Positions 46,370 through 55,377 of a stretch of 64,000 bases of DNA are shown here, one piece after another. The notes under the pieces are model-generated. The model searched no databases, was not told the origin of the DNA, and was given only the letters and a program-made list of their open reading frames with translations. Source of the stretch: Anaerolineae bacterium (GTDB lineage Bacteria; Chloroflexota; Anaerolineae; Aggregatilineales; Phototrophicaceae); the NCBI GenBank assembly GCA_030950085.1, contig JAUZRW010000134.1, positions 1 through 64,000 of the forward strand. The letters run 5' to 3'. Made by a program: the position numbers and the translations under genes. Positions within the stretch are counted from its first letter, which is position 1. The number at the start of each line of letters is the position of its first letter.

Positions 46370-48922
46370 TTATCGACGTGGGACACGCGGTAAAATCGTT
46401 GTCACCACTTCATAATTGATTGTCCCAAGCCATTTCGCAACCAACTCGGCTGTAATCGCTTCGTCTCCTTGTTGACCGAGCAAGACAACCTCATCACCGG
46501 GCGAAATATTTGGGATATTAGAAACATTTACAGCGCATTTTTCCATACTCACACGCCCCACTAATGGCGCACGCTGTCCATGAATCAGCACGTATTCCCA
46601 TGTTTGTGGCGCACGTCTCAAGCCATCCGCATATCCAACAGGCAGAATTGCTATTCGTTCATCTCTTCCAGTACGGTATGTACTACCATAACCAATCGAA
46701 TGCCCTAGCGGAAATGTCTTCACCTGTAGTACGGTTGTTTTCCACGACAAGCAGGGGGCAATCCCTTCTGGCAATGGAACGGATTCCGAAGGATGCAAGC
46801 CATACATCATCAAACCGGGACGTACCATATTAAAATAAGACTCTTTGTAAGCAATCGTTGCCGGTGAATTTGCGGCATGAATATACTTAAAATGAATACC
46901 TGATGCCTTGAGTGGACGCACCACATGGTTAAAGATATCTAATTGTTCCTCAACATACTCTGAGTCGGAATCGGCTGTTGCAAGGTGCGTGTAAATTCCC
47001 TCCAGAGTCAGATTATTGAGCGTATTAAGGATACGAAAATATTTTATGGCATCATCAGGGAAAATGCCCAAGCGTCCCATGCCTGTATCAACCTTGAGAT
47101 GGTATTTTAGTTTTCCAGCGAGTGTGCGAGATGCCCTATCATACATGCGGGCTTGTTCTAGGTCATAAATCGTCAATGTGAGATTTAGACGCAATGCCTG
47201 ATGAACTGCCTCAGCAGGGGCATAAGTGAGTACCAGAATGGGTGCATCAATACCCGCATCGCGTAATTCCACCGCTTCCGCCATTGATGCGACACCCAAA
47301 TACTCTGCACCATTATTGAGTGCTGTCTGTGCTACAGTGATAGCACCATGCCCATAAGCATCCGCTTTTACCACAGCCAGCATCGTTACATCAGCGCCGA
47401 TATCAGCCTTAATTGTACGGATATTGTTTGCCAGAATATTTCTATCAACGTCTAGCCAACTTGGGCGTAGAGTCGGCACAATCAATTGTGGGACTTGGGC
47501 TGCCTCTTGTCGGACAAGTTTAGTCGAATCAGCCTCGTTAGCTAACAAAGCACGAACAACTCGCTCCATTTGAATGGCGCGCCCCCCCTTGACCAAGACA
47601 ATATCAGATTCATTGAGTCCAAAACTCTCTAAATGCGACACAACATCTTGTGTACTATAGGTTGTTCGTACAGCCGATGCCTCTTTACCTGAATCGACTG
47701 CAGCACGTCCAATCAAGGCAGCTTGAACACCTTGCGTCACAATCACATCGGCGACTTCTGCGGCACGTTGCCCAATAGTGCGATGGGCAAAGCGGTTGTT
47801 ATGACCCAAATCATCCATATCACCCACTACAAAAATCGTGCGATTATCATCGTCTTTGACATCTTGCAACCAGTCAAGAGCCGCTAATGTCGAAGAATAC
47901 GAGGCGGCATAGGTATCATCAATCAGCATCATATTATCGCGCCCCTCTAAGAAGCGCATCCGTCCGGCTAACGACTCCAATTCTGTCAACGAGCGCAAAG
48001 CAACATCAATCTCAATGCCACAATTTGCTGACACAGCCACAGCCGCAAGAAAACTATAAAGATGTTGCTTACCAAGAATCGGTGTCCACTTCGCAACGTA
48101 CCGTTCACCTTCAAAGCGTAGGTCAAAGCCCATGCGGTCAACTGACGCTTTTACATTGAATGCCAATATGTCCGCACCAAAACGGTCAATACCTATTGTC
48201 TTAACGGTTACATCGCCACGCGCACGACTAGCGAGTTCACGGGTTTCGTCGTCGTCATAATTGATAATTGCCAGCGCACCCGGCGAAAGATATTCAATCA
48301 ACAACGCCTGTTCATCCACATACTGTTTACAGCTATCGAATGCTGCCGGATGTAGGCAGTCAATATTGGTCAAAATGCCGATATGGGGTTGGATTGCCCC
48401 GACAAGTTGCTGCATCTCGCCGGGATGGGTCGGATTTAGCTTGAGAACTGCATAGTCATGATTAGGCGTGAGCTTCGCTAAGGACAATGGAATCGCTAAA
48501 CGTCCAGAAATATCGACATTACCACGATGTACTTCGTAGCGTGTACTGAGAACATGGGTTATAGCATCTACTGTGACCGACTTAGCCGATGAGCCAGCGA
48601 CAGCAATGGTCTTGACATTGAGTTTGCTGAGGGTATGTAAGGCCCACTCCATCAAGGCATCAATGGTATCGTTGACCATCAATACAGAGACACCATCTGT
48701 ATCACAATCCGGTGGGTCAACACACAAAATACCCGACGCGCCGTTGCGAATGGCTTCTGCTATATATTGGTGAGTATCGCCGCGGTCTGTACGCAATGCT
48801 ACAAAAAGCATTGTCTCGCCGACTTGATGTGGGTCAAGGCAAAAATCAGTGAACAAATTCGCGGCAGATTCGCCAAAAAGTTGACCATTAGCTGCTTTTA
48901 GAATGTCATTGAGGTTTATCAT
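46370..48922 (-). CDS. MurF-alanine racemase fusion
   Basis: This 850-residue protein joins a MurF-like ligase (about residues 1-465) to alanine racemase (about 475-850). The racemase half is intact: PLP lysine in 'MLAVVKADAYGHG', and 'GYGSTYRTGRDER' with the catalytic Tyr region. Its product D-Ala feeds the D-Ala-D-Ala that MurF adds to the muramyl tripeptide. The ligase half departs from the family: the ATP loop reads 'AGSSAKSVT' instead of 'G(T/S)NGKT', and 'DDTYAASYSS' replaces 'DDSYNANP'. MurF-Alr fusions are known in Bacteroidota. It converges on the SCO1 gene. Confidence 0.88.
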   Translation of the reverse strand: MINLNDILKAANGQLFGESAANLFTDFCLDPHQVGETMLFVALRTDRGDTHQYIAEAIRNGASGILCVDPPDCDTDGVSVLMVNDTIDALMEWALHTLSKLNVKTIAVAGSSAKSVTVDAITHVLSTRYEVHRGNVDISGRLAIPLSLAKLTPNHDYAVLKLNPTHPGEMQQLVGAIQPHIGILTNIDCLHPAAFDSCKQYVDEQALLIEYLSPGALAIINYDDDETRELASRARGDVTVKTIGIDRFGADILAFNVKASVDRMGFDLRFEGERYVAKWTPILGKQHLYSFLAAVAVSANCGIEIDVALRSLTELESLAGRMRFLEGRDNMMLIDDTYAASYSSTLAALDWLQDVKDDDNRTIFVVGDMDDLGHNNRFAHRTIGQRAAEVADVIVTQGVQAALIGRAAVDSGKEASAVRTTYSTQDVVSHLESFGLNESDIVLVKGGRAIQMERVVRALLANEADSTKLVRQEAAQVPQLIVPTLRPSWLDVDRNILANNIRTIKADIGADVTMLAVVKADAYGHGAITVAQTALNNGAEYLGVASMAEAVELRDAGIDAPILVLTYAPAEAVHQALRLNLTLTIYDLEQARMYDRASRTLAGKLKYHLKVDTGMGRLGIFPDDAIKYFRILNTLNNLTLEGIYTHLATADSDSEYVEEQLDIFNHVVRPLKASGIHFKYIHAANSPATIAYKESYFNMVRPGLMMYGLHPSESVPLPEGIAPCLSWKTTVLQVKTFPLGHSIGYGSTYRTGRDERIAILPVGYADGLRRAPQTWEYVLIHGQRAPLVGRVSMEKCAVNVSNIPNISPGDEVVLLGQQGDEAITAELVAKWLGTINYEVVTTILPRVPRR

Positions 48923-49055
48923 GTGGCAAAGTATAGCATTGCATTTTCAACATGCCAAATAGATTGACCAGCAGAATCAGTGGACTGTGTTATAATCCTG
49001 ATTTGGTGGATTTCTTGAATAAGATTACTTGGATAGAAAGGCAATAATCAAGGGT

Positions 49056-50162
49056 ATGTCCTTTGAATTTGAGATAATCGCAACTGATGGGAACGCCCGT
49101 GCTGGGATTTTACATACGCCGCATGGTGATATCCCGACTCCTGTCTTTGCTCCTGTTGGCACACTCGCATCTGTGAAGACTGTTCCTCCGCGTGACCTCA
49201 AAGATGAAGTCAATGCCTCGCTTATCCTAGCCAATACTTATCATTTGCATTTGAGACCCGGCGAAGGCATTGTCCAAAAAATGGGCGGCTTGCATGAGTT
49301 TATGCAATGGGATGGTCCAATTTTGACTGATTCCGGCGGTTTTCAGGTGTTTAGTCTCACGGATATCAACGAAATTGATGATGACGGCGTTACTTTTCGT
49401 AGCCACCTCGATGGCAGTATTCAGCGTCTAACACCCGAAAGTTCGATGAAGATTCAAGAGGCACTCGGCGCAGACGTGATAATGGCATTTGATGAATGTC
49501 CAACACCGACAGACCGTCATGCCGTTGAAGCATCGCTTGATAGAACCCATCGCTGGCTTGAACGCTGCCGTATTGCTCATCCGTCTGATAACACACAAGC
49601 TCTCTTTGGGATTGTGCAAGGGGGCATTTTTGAAGATTTACGAACAAAGTCGGCTAAATTTGTCACGGGGTTGGATTTGGCGGGTTATGCAATTGGCGGG
49701 TTGGCTGTAGGAGAAACTAAGCAAGAACAATACAAAGCCCTTGACTTCACGTTACCCCTCATGCCGCATAATAAACCTCGTTATCTTATGGGTGTCGGCG
49801 ACCCCGATGACCTGTGCGAAGGGATACAGCGCGGTGTTGATATTTTTGATTGTGTGATACCCACGCGCATTGCACGGCATGGTGCAGCATTAACAGCCGA
49901 TGGTCGTATCAATATGCGACGAGCAATTTTCAAAGACGACCCACGACCCATTATGGAAGGCACTGGTATTTATACTGAGAATTTCTCTCGCGCTTACATC
50001 CGCCACCTAGTAGTGACAAAAGAACTTCTAGGACATTATTTACTGAGTTTGCATAACATCAATTTTTTGATTCAACACGTTAATAATATGCGCCAAGCGA
50101 TTATTGAGGGATGTCTAAGCGATTATACAGGCACATTCTTGGCGCGATATAGCGCAAACTAG
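49056..50162 (+). CDS. tgt: tRNA-guanine transglycosylase, zinc-site variant
   Basis: This protein of about 368 residues exchanges guanine-34 for preQ1 in GUN-anticodon tRNAs. The active-site Asp in 'DSGGFQVFSL', the substrate loop 'GGLAVGE' and the nucleophile Asp in 'GVDIFDCVIPTR' are present. The zinc motif CxCxxC is absent: the aligned stretch is 'EGTGIYTENFSRAYIRHL', with all three Cys replaced (G, G, T), while the fourth ligand His in 'SLHNIN' remains. 'PTRIARHG' replaces the usual 'PTRNARNG'. The ATG at 49056 gives the family N-terminus; a TTG at 49029 is less likely. Confidence 0.88.
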   Translation: MSFEFEIIATDGNARAGILHTPHGDIPTPVFAPVGTLASVKTVPPRDLKDEVNASLILANTYHLHLRPGEGIVQKMGGLHEFMQWDGPILTDSGGFQVFSLTDINEIDDDGVTFRSHLDGSIQRLTPESSMKIQEALGADVIMAFDECPTPTDRHAVEASLDRTHRWLERCRIAHPSDNTQALFGIVQGGIFEDLRTKSAKFVTGLDLAGYAIGGLAVGETKQEQYKALDFTLPLMPHNKPRYLMGVGDPDDLCEGIQRGVDIFDCVIPTRIARHGAALTADGRINMRRAIFKDDPRPIMEGTGIYTENFSRAYIRHLVVTKELLGHYLLSLHNINFLIQHVNNMRQAIIEGCLSDYTGTFLARYSAN

Positions 50163-50181
50163 GGTTCATTGTCGAATCATA

Positions 50182-50997
50182 ATGAAACGCATGAAACGTA
50201 CATTGGCGATTTTGGCAATTATGACTACGGTAGGTTGTACGATACCGATACAACCTGCAACGCCACCCGATGAAGAGCTAGCAAGCGTACAAATAAACAA
50301 CACCCAGTCTACAACCCTATTGCTAGATACACTCAAAAATACTTATCAGGATATCCAGCCAGAAATTGTATTTAACGGTATAGAAAATAATCATGAAACT
50401 AATCTTGCCCTTTTGCAAAATGGCGATACAACCTTTGTGGTCACAAACCATCTGTCGTATTCCGATAGTGTGACATTCTGGGCAGCTCCCCTCGCACAAG
50501 ATGGATTAGCTATCATAACCCATGCAGACAACCCCGTCAGTAATCTAAGAATTGAGCAATTGCGTCGCATTTATCGTGGTTATATCACAAACTGGCAAGA
50601 TGTCGGTGGCGCAGATTTGGATATTACGTTGTTGAGTCGAGAATCAGGGTCAGGCACACGCGCTGAATTTGAGCGCCTAGTCATGGGGCAACAGCGCACA
50701 TCGCCCAATGCACAAGTAGTAGCTTCACCTGCGGCAACCTTACAACGTCTCATTGAAACCCCGGGAGCCATTGCCTATCTACCCCTCAGTCAAACAACAA
50801 CAGGAATCCGAATCTTGGCAATAGATGATGTCAGACCATCTTTCACCACTATTGGCAATAATAGCTACTCACTGCGATATACGATTTATATTATTGGGTT
50901 ATCAGAACCAGAGGGAATATACCGCAACTTCATTGGTTGGATGCAAGGCGCAGAAGGGCAAAATGTAATTCGCTCACACTATGCCCCACTGCCCTAA
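50182..50997 (+). CDS. PstS-like phosphate-binding lipoprotein
   Basis: This 271-residue protein has a short signal with lipobox-like 'TTVGC' and a periplasmic-binding-protein-like domain. The stretch 'IYRGYITNWQDVGGADLDIT' and 'SRESGSGTRAEFERLV' is the anion-binding signature of PstS-type proteins. No pst permease genes are adjacent, so it may be a stand-alone sensor or scavenger. It starts 19 bp after tgt and lacks a clear ribosome-binding site. Confidence 0.85.
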   Translation: MKRMKRTLAILAIMTTVGCTIPIQPATPPDEELASVQINNTQSTTLLLDTLKNTYQDIQPEIVFNGIENNHETNLALLQNGDTTFVVTNHLSYSDSVTFWAAPLAQDGLAIITHADNPVSNLRIEQLRRIYRGYITNWQDVGGADLDITLLSRESGSGTRAEFERLVMGQQRTSPNAQVVASPAATLQRLIETPGAIAYLPLSQTTTGIRILAIDDVRPSFTTIGNNSYSLRYTIYIIGLSEPEGIYRNFIGWMQGAEGQNVIRSHYAPLP

Positions 50998-50998
50998 A

Positions 50999-51427
50999 TT
51001 ACATCGGATGTGTCACTATACTGAGAGATGATGAAAACAAGATAGCAAACAAGAGCGTAAAAATCAGTAACCACAGCAGCACGAGGCTTAAGTCACGATA
51101 GGAACGCAATTGTGACCGTTTTCGCTGGCTGGCAAATTCCTTCATTTGTAAGCGATAGAGCGCCAAGGCTGCATGACGATTTTCAGGATTGATTCGCAAA
51201 ACGTTGTCAAGGCAAATTATCGCTTGGTCAAGTGAGTCAATCGCCACACTCATCCACAACCACGCATCTTCAAAATCGCTGTTGTCGTGGATGAGACTCC
51301 GCAGGATAGGCAAAGCCTCACTGCGTTTATCATCTTTTACCAATTCAATTGCATCCAACAAACGGTCTATCTGATGTGTATTATCTTGCTCATCATTAGA
51401 ATCTGTTGATTGCAAATTTGTTATCAC
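50999..51427 (-). CDS. TPR-like protein with C-terminal membrane anchor
   Basis: This 142-residue protein starts with two TPR-like helical pairs ('AIICLDNVLRINPENRHAAL') and ends in one strong span ('LVLLWLLIFTLLFAILF'), so it is probably tail-anchored with its TPR part in the cytoplasm. Function is unknown. It overlaps the PIG-L gene by 4 bp (ATGA), so the two are co-translated. Confidence 0.75.
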   Translation of the reverse strand: MITNLQSTDSNDEQDNTHQIDRLLDAIELVKDDKRSEALPILRSLIHDNSDFEDAWLWMSVAIDSLDQAIICLDNVLRINPENRHAALALYRLQMKEFASQRKRSQLRSYRDLSLVLLWLLIFTLLFAILFSSSLSIVTHPM

Positions 51428-52320
51428 GACACAGGCTCTTTTTGTGGCTCATCTAATGTCACATTTTCAAATAAATCATGCTCACTGATACCTTCTGAAA
51501 CAGGTTCAGGGAAAACACGAGTCAGCCCTTGTTTGCCCATCACGACACGTCGCAACCACATCGGCCATCGTGCGAAAAAGCCGCGCATACTGCCGCCACC
51601 CTGACTGATGTGGCAAGCAGAGGCTTCATCCCAATCTTCCAAATAGGCTCCAATATTAACCGATACATGGGCTGGTTCGATATTATCCACAATTTTTTGG
51701 AAATCTATGTCTTTGTTGCGCCCCATATGCCGTACATCTTCTCCGCGCATTTTTAGCCACCATAAGCGGAAAGATAAAATCCACTTCGGCATGGTGGAAT
51801 AGTAGAGTTTTTGTGGGGTATAGGGTTGTAAACCATCCGTCAGGTACGCCGAATCGCTTGCTGCATGAAAAGCCTGTATGGTGGCTTGTTGGATAGCGAT
51901 ATGGTCAGGGTGCCCGTAGCCACCATATTTATTGAATGTGATAATGACTTGTGGCTGCACTTCTCGAATCGTTTCCACGACACGCCGTTTAACATCTTCG
52001 GGATTGTGCTTCCAATTATAGACAAGGCAATCAGGGTCATCATTCTCAGGCGCACCTTGCATCCCACTATCTTTGTATCCCATACGAATCAACTTGAAGC
52101 CTAGTGTTTTTTCGGCACAAGCAAGTTCAGCGAGACGCAATTCACGAATGGTCTCGTACTGGTCTTTCATGTCATCGGGGATTGTGCCAACATCGCCATC
52201 GGTTGCACACAAATAATAGACTTCTGCCCCTTCATGGATATATTTCGCAATCAAAGCGCCATTGCCAAAACTTTCATCATCAGGGTGGGCATAGCAGATT
52301 AGCAAACGACGTTTAGCCAT
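51424..52320 (-). CDS. PIG-L / LmbE-type N-deacetylase
   Basis: This 298-residue protein has the zinc-binding 'CYAHPDDESFGNGA' (AHPDDE) near the N-terminus and 'GGYGHPDHIAIQQ' with the third His. The family removes acetyl groups from GlcNAc conjugates such as mycothiol or bacillithiol precursors and lipid-linked sugars. The substrate cannot be told here. The last 80 residues are variable. It is transcribed with the TPR protein downstream. Confidence 0.9.
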   Translation of the reverse strand: MAKRRLLICYAHPDDESFGNGALIAKYIHEGAEVYYLCATDGDVGTIPDDMKDQYETIRELRLAELACAEKTLGFKLIRMGYKDSGMQGAPENDDPDCLVYNWKHNPEDVKRRVVETIREVQPQVIITFNKYGGYGHPDHIAIQQATIQAFHAASDSAYLTDGLQPYTPQKLYYSTMPKWILSFRLWWLKMRGEDVRHMGRNKDIDFQKIVDNIEPAHVSVNIGAYLEDWDEASACHISQGGGSMRGFFARWPMWLRRVVMGKQGLTRVFPEPVSEGISEHDLFENVTLDEPQKEPVS

Positions 52321-52549
52321 ATTTTACTCCAGAAATTTTCTCAACTATCGTATTCTACAGAGCATACTACAAGTTGGGGGGTATCATCAAAGTCCAATTT
52401 CTCAATCCTGACGATTGCCCTATTATAAGAGCAGATTATCAATATGCCCCTGTGAAATTGATGCGCTTCATTTTATACTTTGCTGTACACAAACTAAGGC
52501 GGTTTGTGTTTTTGTTTGCAAAATAAATCGTGAGAATAACGAGGTCTCT

Positions 52550-53980
52550 ATGCGCCGACTCATCAGTATCATCGTCCCTGTGCTGCTCATCATCATTGCT
52601 ATGGCATCAGCACCACAAGGCGTTTCTGGGCAATTCATCACCAATACGCCTGCCGACGGTGATAGCGCACCACTCGCAACCAATACCCCGTTTGATGACA
52701 ATCTTTTCGCAACATCCGCATCAAATAGTGGCTTCGGCTTTGCGACGAATACCCCTGCGGGTCCATCCAGTACGCCGACCAATACAGCAACCTTGACGCT
52801 AACACCCACGGCGACTTTTACACCAACGAATACAGCGACCAATACCCCAACACCCACGGCGACATTCACACCGACCAACACCTCTACGCCAACACCGACA
52901 CCAAATGGACCCTTTATCTATCCAGAAGGGGTCAATCCATTAACAGGGCTACCTTATCCCAATCCGGAAGCGCAAGCACGCCGTAACCTCATTGTGAAAA
53001 TCTCAAATTATCCGCCCATTGTGCGTCCTCAACATGGGGTAAATTCTGCCGACATTGTTTTTGAATATGAGGCAGAAGGTGGAGTCACACGATTTGCCGC
53101 GATTTTCCGTAGTCAAGCACCAGAGCGAGTCGGTTCTATCCGCAGCGCACGCTTACTCGATATTGAACTGGCAACCATGTATCGGGCGTTATTGGCATAT
53201 TCTGGAACAAGCGCCCCTATTCAGGAATTGTTATTAGGCGAAGATTTCTTCGAGTTCCAGTTAATTTCGCCGATGATTGGTCATGGAGAAAATCAAAATA
53301 ACGATTGTAGTGATACACCATTCTGTCGCAACTTCGCTTTAATGGATGAAGGTCGGGCGCGAGAACATACACTGTTCGGCAATACCAATACCATGTGGGC
53401 GACAGCCAGCCGTCAGGGGACAAATACAGGCTTTGCTGCATTTGGCTTTGCATTTTCAATATTTCCCGATGCTAACGGGCTTCCCATCAACGATATTTAT
53501 ACCGAATGGTATGGTCAAGCAGATGCACGCTGGCAATATGACCCGGAAGCGGCACAATATATTCGCTTTACGGATAATCAACCTCATATGGATGCTGCCG
53601 ATGGTCAGCAATTATGGGCGGATAATCTAGTCATCATTGAAGTGCCGCATGTTGAACGTCCTGACCTGTTCCCACCCGGAGCGAATTATGCTTCATTGGG
53701 TGTCGAACTATGGGAACAAGGACGGGCTTATGTACTGCGTGATGGACAGTGGTATCAGGGCTTTTGGCGGCGACGTAACCGTAATCCGGGCAGTGCCTTA
53801 CAACTCATCTACGGTGACAATACACCGATTATGCTAAAACCGGGACGGACATGGGTAACAATTGTGCGAGGCTTGGGCAATGTCTCACTCAATGAAACAC
53901 AAGTCGATGTCGGCGCAACTGCGACACTCATGGCACTTACACCCTCGCCAACGCCATTAGATGTCAATCCCGATGATTAG
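52550..53980 (+). CDS. DUF3048-domain secreted protein (YerB-like)
   Basis: This protein of about 476 residues starts with a signal peptide ('MRRLISIIVPVLLIIIAMAS'), which with GAGG upstream decides ATG 52550. A linker of about 90 residues rich in Thr, Pro and Asn follows ('TPTNTATNTPTPTATFTP'), a feature common in Anaerolineae proteins. The DUF3048 domain covers the rest: 'NPLTGLPYPNPEAQARRNLI', 'RFAAIFRSQAPERVGSIRSA', ending 'TWVTIVRG'. Function is unknown for the family, and a lipoprotein in Firmicutes relatives suggests a cell-surface role. Confidence 0.88.
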   Translation: MRRLISIIVPVLLIIIAMASAPQGVSGQFITNTPADGDSAPLATNTPFDDNLFATSASNSGFGFATNTPAGPSSTPTNTATLTLTPTATFTPTNTATNTPTPTATFTPTNTSTPTPTPNGPFIYPEGVNPLTGLPYPNPEAQARRNLIVKISNYPPIVRPQHGVNSADIVFEYEAEGGVTRFAAIFRSQAPERVGSIRSARLLDIELATMYRALLAYSGTSAPIQELLLGEDFFEFQLISPMIGHGENQNNDCSDTPFCRNFALMDEGRAREHTLFGNTNTMWATASRQGTNTGFAAFGFAFSIFPDANGLPINDIYTEWYGQADARWQYDPEAAQYIRFTDNQPHMDAADGQQLWADNLVIIEVPHVERPDLFPPGANYASLGVELWEQGRAYVLRDGQWYQGFWRRRNRNPGSALQLIYGDNTPIMLKPGRTWVTIVRGLGNVSLNETQVDVGATATLMALTPSPTPLDVNPDD

Positions 53981-54043
53981 ACGCATAATGGGTACACATA
54001 GAGCATGATTGTTATACTCATTATATTCTTTGCGTAACATCAG

Positions 54044-54499
54044 TTATTCATAAACGCGCTGTGTGACTTGTTCATTGGCTGTTTGGACACGCTCTTCTAC
54101 AAGCTGCATTGCCGCTTTGTAATTTCCTCGCCATGAATTAATCAAGAGCGAATCGTAACCCAATATCAATCGCAACCAGCGCGGAATCGTTGTGGGGAAT
54201 ATCTGACTGTTGAAGCGACCCACCCGTACATACTGTATGTCTTGCCAGCGCCAAAATGTCTTGAATCCATAGCGATTAAGTTCAATACCACTATCATAGA
54301 CCACCAAATCTGGCGCATAAAATTGTATCCGAACAAGAATATATGTCCAGAAAATGAGTGATAAAATTGTCACCCGTTCATCAACCACTGTAAAAATAGC
54401 CACATAGCCGATAATACCAATCATCACGGTGGCAAGGCGCATATATAGGGGGGTGATGCAAGCTAGACCATGAGTTTTAGTTTCGTTCACAGAAAACAT
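54044..54499 (-). CDS. Membrane protein with PH-like domain
   Basis: This protein of about 151 residues has two hydrophobic spans ('LATVMIGIIGYVAIFTVV' and 'ILSLIFWTYILVRI') and then a beta-rich part 'VYDSGIELNRYGFKTFWRWQ' like the bacterial PH-like domains. Function is unknown. The frame is open to a TTG at 54520; ATG 54499 is used, with low certainty. Confidence 0.6.
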   Translation of the reverse strand: MFSVNETKTHGLACITPLYMRLATVMIGIIGYVAIFTVVDERVTILSLIFWTYILVRIQFYAPDLVVYDSGIELNRYGFKTFWRWQDIQYVRVGRFNSQIFPTTIPRWLRLILGYDSLLINSWRGNYKAAMQLVEERVQTANEQVTQRVYE

Positions 54500-54733
54500 C
54501 CTTCTAAACGCTTGCGACAAAGAGTGCCTCTTCAGAATATAACATATAGTTGTAGGGATTGTATGCGATTGAGATTCGTAATTCAGCCATAACTTTATGT
54601 CGGATTTTTGATGTTGTCATAGGCACGAAAGACCGAGACTTGTGTTTTTGGCTAAAAATGGCATGATATTATCTCTTTGGTATTGATTAGAATATGGATT
54701 GGCACAGTTTAGAAAACCACTCAGGAGTCAAAC

Positions 54734-55000
54734 ATGAATACATCGGTTGAAGCGACCAAAAAGCTACAAGATGCCGCTAAAATGGTTAGGGAAGCACAGA
54801 AAATCATTGATAACCTCATCGCACCACACGATTATCAAGATATAGCATCATTGGTCTCTCAAGCGGCGGCAGCAATGCTTGAATCAGCGACGCTCTTTAT
54901 GGAAAAACATGATGAAGATGCCCTTGCTAAAATTGAAGATGCTGATAACTTGGTCGAGGCAATGTATGATATTATTGATGGCGATTTAGATGAGGAGTAA
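54734..55000 (+). CDS. Small helical protein, 88 aa, upstream of the selenoprotein gene
   Basis: Not recognised. It is an Ala/Glu/Asp-rich, probably all-helical protein ('AAKMVREAQKIIDNLI', 'AMLESATLFMEKHDEDALAK') with no Cys and no signal peptide. It has a clear AGGAG site. It ends 6 bp before the thioredoxin-fold lipoprotein gene, so the two form an operon. A role alongside the redox protein is only inferred from this position. Confidence 0.7.
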   Translation: MNTSVEATKKLQDAAKMVREAQKIIDNLIAPHDYQDIASLVSQAAAAMLESATLFMEKHDEDALAKIEDADNLVEAMYDIIDGDLDEE

Positions 55001-55006
55001 TTTGAG

Positions 55007-55369
55007 ATGTTGAAACGATTGTCGCTCTTAATACTGGCACTGCTGAGTCTAGCTGCTTGTAGCTCATCACAGACACAGTTGCCATTAGCTGAGGGCAAGC
55101 CGACACTGATATTCTTCTACACTGAAAATTGAGCGCCTTGACAAGCCGCACAACCTATCGTGGATGGGTTTCAAGAAGAATTCAGTTCTAATATTGCCTT
55201 TGAGTATTTGAACGCTACTGATGGTGGCGCGGGTGAAGCTGCATTTGTGCAATTAGGAGTACGTGGACATCCCACTATCATCATTTTCGATGCGACTGGT
55301 GAGGAAATTTATCGTACTTTTGGACTTGTAGAAGAAGATGCTATAGAAGGCATATTGCAAGATTTTTAG
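55007..55369 (+). CDS. Candidate UxxU selenoprotein: thioredoxin-fold lipoprotein
   Basis: Read with two TGA codons kept open, this is a 120-residue lipoprotein. The signal peptide 'MLKRLSLLILALLSLAAC' has lipobox LAAC with Cys18. The thioredoxin fold follows: 'PTLIFFYTEN', then TGA (55130-55132), Ala, Pro, TGA (55139-55141), then 'QAAQPIVDGFQEEF'. The TGAs fall at residues 42 and 45, exactly where thioredoxins have CxxC. The cis-Pro loop 'VRGHPTIIIFDATGEE' is intact (Pro89). There is no other stop before TAG at 55367-55369. TGA is a normal stop elsewhere in the window (for example 17928-17930). A hairpin of SECIS type lies 18 nt after the second TGA. I infer selenocysteine at both sites. Loss of function by two nonsense changes is the main alternative. 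No selenium genes are in the window. Confidence 0.75.
55152..55170 (+). promoter_or_regulatory. Bacterial SECIS-like hairpin inside the coding sequence
   Basis: AACCTATC (55152-55159) and GATGGGTT (55163-55170) form a gapless 8-bp stem with one T-G wobble and the loop GTG (55160-55162). The loop begins 18 nt after the second TGA and 27 nt after the first. As I recall, bacterial SECIS elements need a small apical loop with a G in its first two positions about 16-37 nt after the UGA. Both TGAs fit that window. Confidence 0.65.
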
Positions 55370-55377
55370 TTGATATA

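Noticed and set aside
52740-52910. Short tandem repeat resembling a minisatellite
   Set aside because: It encodes the Thr/Pro linker of the DUF3048 protein and stays in frame.
55130-55141. Reading the two TGAs as a changed genetic code (TGA = Trp or Gly)
   Set aside because: Other genes in the window end at TGA with the next gene overlapping as ATGA, and Trp at both positions does not fit the thioredoxin active site.
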